Assembly: GCA_027858735.1 (NCBI GenBank)
Contig: JAQICC010000201.1
Location: 1 to 40,203 of the forward strand
DNA: 40,203 bases
Source of the DNA: Salinivirgaceae bacterium
GTDB taxonomy: Bacteria > Bacteroidota > Bacteroidia > Bacteroidales > SZUA-534
Direction of reading: 5' to 3'
The position numbers and the translations under genes were made by a program. The notes under the pieces are model-generated. The model saw only the letters and a list, made by a program, of their open reading frames with translations. It made no database searches and was not told where the DNA came from. Below, piece by piece: positions 35,918 through 40,203 of the stretch (the first letter of the stretch is position 1; the number at the start of each line of letters is the position of its first letter).

Positions 35918-36211
35918 TTACGCAGAAGATTGCATGTGAGTTTTTATTTCGATGAATGCGTTTACTAACCTGCTGAATAACGCCAAACAATAGGTAGCGT
36001 ATTTTGCATCCCCTTTGTATTTCTGTATATAAACACTCCTGTTTTTAACAAAATCATGCCAAACCAGTAGTTCTATATTTTTCGCTAATTCCAAGGTTAA
36101 ACTATTCTTACTCCTATAATGCTCTATCGTTATTTGGAGCAATTCCTTTTCATTGAAAGATAAGTCACTAACCTCAACATCATTCGTTTTAAAAATTTGT
36201 AGTAGCCTCAT
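35918..36211 (-). CDS. small alpha-helical protein of unknown function, upstream of giant gene
   Basis: The 97-residue product has no signal peptide or membrane segment. It is predicted by eye to be mostly helical, with regular charged and hydrophobic positions ('FNEKELLQITIEHYRSK', 'LELAKNIELLVWHDFVK', 'ATYCLALFSRLVNAFIEIK'). I do not recognise a family. It ends 34 bp before the giant gene on the same strand, so the two are likely co-transcribed. A cytoplasmic role in regulating or assisting expression of the giant protein is only a guess from position. The 215-bp region upstream is shared with the divergent LytTR regulator and contains a spaced inverted repeat acatgtt/aacatgt (36273-36279, 36362-36368). 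Confidence 0.6.
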   Translation of the reverse strand: MRLLQIFKTNDVEVSDLSFNEKELLQITIEHYRSKNSLTLELAKNIELLVWHDFVKNRSVYIQKYKGDAKYATYCLALFSRLVNAFIEIKTHMQSSA

Positions 36212-36426
36212 TTTGAAACATTGGGTTGTTTACTTTTTCACTATAAAAATAACTTTGAATAATTAAATTATTACATGTTCAATCATGAAATAACTTAATT
36301 CAAGTGAAGAATAAATGAATGCCGCCTTTTTTTAAATAAACCATTTATTATGTTTAATTCAAACATGTATTTTATATAATTTTTTACATCTTTGCTACAC
36401 ATTAATAAATCAACGAAAATTTCGAA

Positions 36427-37176
36427 ATGAAAAAACATCCACTATCATGTATTATTGTTGATGATGACCCCTTCTCAAGAGAAACTTTAGAAGATTTATT
36501 AGGGGAGATAACGCAACTTCAAATTCTTAAAAGCTTAAGTGAATCGGGCATGGCTATAAAGTATCTTGCCACTTTAAAACCTGACATTGCTTTTTTAGAT
36601 ATAAACATGCCCACGAAAGATGGGTTAAATGTTTTGACTGAAATTAATGACCTTGGCATTTTAACCAAAGTGGTTTTTGTTACTTCGCATGAAGACTATT
36701 TAATGGATGCCTTGAAAATGAATGCTTTTGACTATCTAATTAAACCAGTAAAAAAACAAGAACTCCAAGATGCCATTGACAGGTATTTAAAAACCGTTGA
36801 AGCTCTACCACAAATAATGCAGAAAAAATCACCTACACAAAATAGTCACAAAATTGTAATTCAAAATGCTCACGGAACATTACTATTGCAACCAAAACAA
36901 ATTGCTTATATCGAGGCTGATGGTTGCTATACCAATCTTCATTTTATTAACCAAAAAACGGAAGTTGTTTCAAAAAATTTAGGCCGAATTGAAACTTTAT
37001 TTCCTACAGAGCAGTTTTTTAAAATAAGCCGCTCAGTAATTATTAATACAAATTATTTAAATAGGATTGATCGCTTACGTAAAACGATTCATTTACAGTA
37101 CAATGAGTCTAACGTGGCATTAAAAGCAAGCCGAAATCAATTGTATGATCTTGAAGGTTTTATACATAAGCATTGA
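36427..37176 (+). CDS. LytTR-family response regulator
   Basis: The 249-residue protein has an N-terminal receiver domain (about 5-125) with the acidic pocket 'VDDD' (residues 11-14), phospho-acceptor Asp58 in 'AFLDINMP', the switch residue in 'VVFVTSHEDY' and the conserved Lys in 'DYLIKPVKK'. A C-terminal LytTR DNA-binding domain (about 140-247) shows 'IVIQNAHGTLLLQPKQIAYI', 'IEADGCYTN' and 'FFKISRSVIINTNYLNRID'. LytTR regulators bind direct repeats upstream of targets, often surface or virulence-type genes. The stop overlaps the convergent hybrid kinase gene by 17 bp. It is divergent from the 97-aa/giant unit, so it is a candidate regulator of that unit and a candidate partner of the kinase; neither link is proven. 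Confidence 0.93.
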   Translation: MKKHPLSCIIVDDDPFSRETLEDLLGEITQLQILKSLSESGMAIKYLATLKPDIAFLDINMPTKDGLNVLTEINDLGILTKVVFVTSHEDYLMDALKMNAFDYLIKPVKKQELQDAIDRYLKTVEALPQIMQKKSPTQNSHKIVIQNAHGTLLLQPKQIAYIEADGCYTNLHFINQKTEVVSKNLGRIETLFPTEQFFKISRSVIINTNYLNRIDRLRKTIHLQYNESNVALKASRNQLYDLEGFIHKH

Positions 37177-39886
37177 TTGACATGAGAACCTTTTTTAACT
37201 CATCTTTTAAGTTCTTTACATCTTTTAAGTCAATATGTTCCTTACAACTACGAATATGTTCTTCTAGTTCTTTTGACATTTCACTTAAATAAGGCGCACC
37301 TATCATTTTAGCAGCACTTTTCAAGTTATGGGCTATACTTTTTAATTCCTCAATATTAGTCTTGTTATACGCTAATAAATTATTGGGTATATCTTTATAA
37401 TTGTCATGAAATCTTTTGGCTGCTCGCTTAAACATTTCTTCATCATTTTCAAAAAAGGCTATTCCTTTATTTATATCAAAAGATTGCTTTGCAATAATCA
37501 GATGATTGTGTACACTCTCATGTATGGTTGATAATAATTTTTCTATTTTAACCGGTTTGCTCAAATACATATCCATACCTAATTCAAACGCCTTTTCCCT
37601 GTCGGGATCTAAGGAATGTGCTGACAGTGCAATAATTGGAATTTGAGCAATATTCAACGTTCGAATTTTCTGGGTGGTTTCAAATCCATCCATATCCGGC
37701 ATCTCAATATCCATAAGTATAACATGAAATGATTGTTTTGAAAGAAGCTCAATAGCTTTTGCTCCCGACGCTGCATGGGTTACTTTTAAATTTCGTTCCA
37801 ATAATTGTGTCATTAATATCTCAGCATTAAATTCATTGTCTTCAACCATTAATACAGAAATACCTTGTAAGCAATTTGATTCTCCATTTGAGTCATCGAC
37901 CTTTGCCTTATCAATTTCTTTGCCACAAAAAACCTTAAACGGAATGGATATATTAAAAATAGAACCCGCTCCAACTGAACTTACAAAGACAATTTCGCCC
38001 CCTAACAAATCGACCAATTGTTTTGTAATAGCCAAACCTAAACCTGTACCTCCGTACTTTTTTTTATTTGAATTTTGTGCTTGTTCAAAAGGTTTAAATA
38101 GTTTTTCTTGATTTTCAAACGAAATTCCTATTCCTGTATCTTTAATAGAAAATAAAATGATTACCTCATCTCTATTCGCTAAGTTTTCTTGAAATACCTT
38201 GATAGAAATATCACCTTGATGGGTAAATTTTATGGCATTACTTAATATATTCAATAAAATTTGAGATAAGCGCAATTCATCTCCATTAAGTGTTTTGGGC
38301 AAGCCTTCTTCAATTTCAATAGTAAAGTTTAAACCTTTTTCCTTAGCTTTAAACCTTATAACTTCACACACCAAATTAATAACCTCACTTAAATTAAAAG
38401 GTTCATTATTAAGAATTAATTTCTTAGCATCCATTTTTGTAAGGTCGAGTATATCGTTTACAAGATTTAATAACAATTCACCCGAAACATTAATTTTTTG
38501 ATTGTAATCTTGCTGCTTTTTATCCAGCTTTGTTTTTTGAAGCAAATTCGTATATCCAATAATGGCATTCAAAGGTGTTCGTATTTCATGGCTTATGGTA
38601 GCCAGAAAAGTATTTTTGGCTTTATTTGCTTCATCGGCCAATTCTTTAGCTTCTTCAAGATTAATTATACTCAACTTAACATCTGTAATATCTTGAAATA
38701 CTGCCATATATCGTTCTTCACGATCGAGTTTAAGACGCACCGCCCTAACTTTAAACCATCGGGTTCTTTCACCATCAAAACTTTTCACTTCACCAGAAAA
38801 GTTGATTGTCTCTGAAACATATGAATCTACAATTCCTTGAAACAATTCCTTATTGTTATCACTAATAATATCAACATACCTTTTACCAATTATTTCATCA
38901 TATGACAAATTGTATAACTGTAAAACCTTATGATTTGCATCTACAATAATTCCTGATCGGTTAAAAACCAACAGAACATCATCTACCGAATTAAAAACCT
39001 TTTGATAAATTTCTTCGGCATCTTTAATCTGAAGCGTTTTTTTTGTTACTGTTTTTTTTAATGAATACCAAAAAATTAAAAGCAAAAGACTTATAGCGCT
39101 TATTACAACCAATACTATTATGGAATATTTGTAACGGTTTTTGTATTGATCATCCTTACGCTGATATTTAACCCATTTATTATAAATCCTCTCTAATTCC
39201 CCACTCCTGCTTAGTCTTCCAATTCCTGTATTTAATTGTGCTAATAACCTGAAATTACCTTCGTTAACTGCCAAGCAATATACACTAGGTATAATTTGAG
39301 GTTTTTTGGCTTCTATGTTTTTAAACCCCTTTTCTTTTATTATTTTCATTCCTAAAGGGTAGGGTGCAACTACATAATCGCACTTTCCTGATTTAATTAA
39401 ACCAAACGCTTCCGGCAATGATTTTACAGGTACTGAATCGCTAAGCAATCCAATGGGCTTTAAAAATATTTCATTGGATATATCTCCTTTAAAATATGCT
39501 GGCCTTTTACTTTCCAGATCAAAAATATCATTTATTTTTGTTTCCTTTTTTGCAAAAATGCTATAATACTCTGTATGCAATGGAAAAGTAAAATCATACT
39601 GATTTTCACGCGACTCAGAATATACAATACTTGCAATTACATCAATTTCACCATTTGCAAGTCTATACAAAATAGTATCCCAATGATCAAACCTAAACTC
39701 AACTTCAAAGCCAATCTCCTGCATAATAGCTTTTATAACATCTACATCATAGCCCACCTCAACACCATTTTCGTTAATAAATGAGTACGGAGGATAATTA
39801 TAGTCACCACCAACAATTATTGTTTTTTCCTGCCCCATTCCCAACAGACTACAGAGCAGGCATATGAATAAGAAAGAATGTTTCAT
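37160..39886 (-). CDS. hybrid sensor histidine kinase with periplasmic solute-binding sensor, REC and HPt
   Basis: The longest frame starts at 39922, but the Met at 39886 (or 39892) is preferred because it directly begins the signal sequence 'MKHSFLFICLLCSLLGMGQ'. Numbering here is from 39922. Residues about 34-250 form a solute-binding family 3 domain ('GDYNYPPYSFINENGVEVGY', 'NGEIDVIASIVYSESR'). A membrane helix follows (about 268-290), then a PAS domain (about 305-415), HisKA with His445 in 'ATISHEIRTPLNAIIGY', and an HATPase domain ('NAIKF', 'DTGIGI', 'GTGLGLAI'). A receiver domain with Asp738 in 'ILMDIEMPDMDG' and a C-terminal HPt with His865 in 'IAHNLKSAAKMIG' complete a full phosphorelay in one chain. 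The layout is like BvgS/EvgS. The sensor likely reads an amino-acid-like ligand in the periplasm, and the HPt could pass phosphate to the adjacent LytTR regulator. Confidence 0.93.
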   Translation of the reverse strand: MKHSFLFICLLCSLLGMGQEKTIIVGGDYNYPPYSFINENGVEVGYDVDVIKAIMQEIGFEVEFRFDHWDTILYRLANGEIDVIASIVYSESRENQYDFTFPLHTEYYSIFAKKETKINDIFDLESKRPAYFKGDISNEIFLKPIGLLSDSVPVKSLPEAFGLIKSGKCDYVVAPYPLGMKIIKEKGFKNIEAKKPQIIPSVYCLAVNEGNFRLLAQLNTGIGRLSRSGELERIYNKWVKYQRKDDQYKNRYKYSIIVLVVISAISLLLLIFWYSLKKTVTKKTLQIKDAEEIYQKVFNSVDDVLLVFNRSGIIVDANHKVLQLYNLSYDEIIGKRYVDIISDNNKELFQGIVDSYVSETINFSGEVKSFDGERTRWFKVRAVRLKLDREERYMAVFQDITDVKLSIINLEEAKELADEANKAKNTFLATISHEIRTPLNAIIGYTNLLQKTKLDKKQQDYNQKINVSGELLLNLVNDILDLTKMDAKKLILNNEPFNLSEVINLVCEVIRFKAKEKGLNFTIEIEEGLPKTLNGDELRLSQILLNILSNAIKFTHQGDISIKVFQENLANRDEVIILFSIKDTGIGISFENQEKLFKPFEQAQNSNKKKYGGTGLGLAITKQLVDLLGGEIVFVSSVGAGSIFNISIPFKVFCGKEIDKAKVDDSNGESNCLQGISVLMVEDNEFNAEILMTQLLERNLKVTHAASGAKAIELLSKQSFHVILMDIEMPDMDGFETTQKIRTLNIAQIPIIALSAHSLDPDREKAFELGMDMYLSKPVKIEKLLSTIHESVHNHLIIAKQSFDINKGIAFFENDEEMFKRAAKRFHDNYKDIPNNLLAYNKTNIEELKSIAHNLKSAAKMIGAPYLSEMSKELEEHIRSCKEHIDLKDVKNLKDELKKVLMSINAYV

Positions 39887-40069
39887 GCCCATATTTTGTT
39901 TAATATTATAGCTTGCATACAAAACCTCGAAATTAGCATTATTGATAAACTTACTGCTAAGTATTTATTATTATTTTTTTTATTTTACTTTCTATCCTAA
40001 TTAATTTAAGAGTTGCGTTTATTTTAATGCATTCCACTATTGTGAAACCCTTGAAATATATCTATCGGT

Positions 40070-40203
40070 GTTTTCCGAAGTCTTACACCCAAATTGAGCG
40101 ATTCGCTATCGCAAATCTGCTCAATCGACTGAGGTCTTGTAAGGTTTTCATACTTTTCGTTTCCCCGAAATAATCGGGGCAGGCTACTCAAAATGTGAAA
40201 ACC
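40070..40203. repeat. palindromic intergenic repeat cut by the window end
   Basis: Upstream of the kinase gene the last ~130 bp hold nested inverted repeats: attgagc/gctcaat with gattcgc/gcaaatc inside (40093-40125), ccccga/tcggggg-type hairpin ccccga-aataa-tcgggg (40163-40179), and ggttttca/tgaaaacc (40143-40150 and 40196-40203). The 'cggggcaggctac' stretch recalls 'ggaacaggct' and 'gaaacaggctac' in the elements at 7164 and 18283. No gene is visible between 39923 and the end of the window. Confidence 0.5.

Overview
The window looks like the chromosome of a free-living, probably marine member of the Bacteroidota. The DNA is AT-rich. Two proteins end in type IX secretion (T9SS) type A sorting domains. 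Signal peptides end in the group's usual 'YAQ/NAQ' pattern. Several genes are preceded by a TAnnTTTG -7 element, and one-gene glycine decarboxylase, MutS2 with a Smr tail and DUF5916 barrels are typical of the phylum. A placement near Marinilabiliales/Prolixibacteraceae is an inference from overall flavour, not shown by a marker gene.

Left part (1-7.3 kb) is an accessory, repeat-rich zone. A TPR membrane protein is followed by a decayed group II intron: a 5'-truncated reverse transcriptase and two successive domain V/VI-like 3' ends. Then come three minus-strand envelope genes (an MscS channel, a barrel-like secreted protein, a small secreted protein), each preceded by a copy of the same ~280-bp non-coding repeat in the same orientation. 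An AraC-type regulator follows, bracketed by two inverted copies of a short palindromic element.

Middle part (7.3-18.6 kb) is mostly housekeeping: mutS2, an MBL-fold hydrolase, gcvP, a DUF5916 outer-membrane protein and a PspC-domain protein, interspersed with small secreted proteins. Three of the small secreted proteins in the window (4.6, 10.1 and 11.8 kb) begin with the same short beta-rich head. A 181-bp element with 13-bp terminal inverted repeats ends on the pspC stop codon.

Right part (18.8-39.9 kb) is dominated by one intact 15.7-kb gene for a 5236-residue T9SS-secreted protein. From N to C terminus it has a right-handed beta-helix head, six LamG-FN3 units with a ~306-residue period, more FN3 domains, a carboxypeptidase-regulatory-like domain split by a seventh LamG, a ~1000-residue uncharacterised core with pore-former-like Ser/Thr-rich strands, an Ig-like domain split by two more LamG domains, and a T9SS tail. 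Upstream, 34 bp away, is a 97-aa protein of unknown function. Downstream is a 405-aa cadherin-like T9SS protein that shares a small 'CRGV' domain with the giant. These three probably form one transcription unit ending at a good intrinsic terminator (18688-18710). Divergent from it is a LytTR response regulator gene, whose 3' end overlaps a convergent hybrid histidine kinase with a periplasmic solute-binding sensor. This pair is a plausible, unproven, controller of the surface-protein locus.

No tRNA, rRNA or CRISPR array was recognised.
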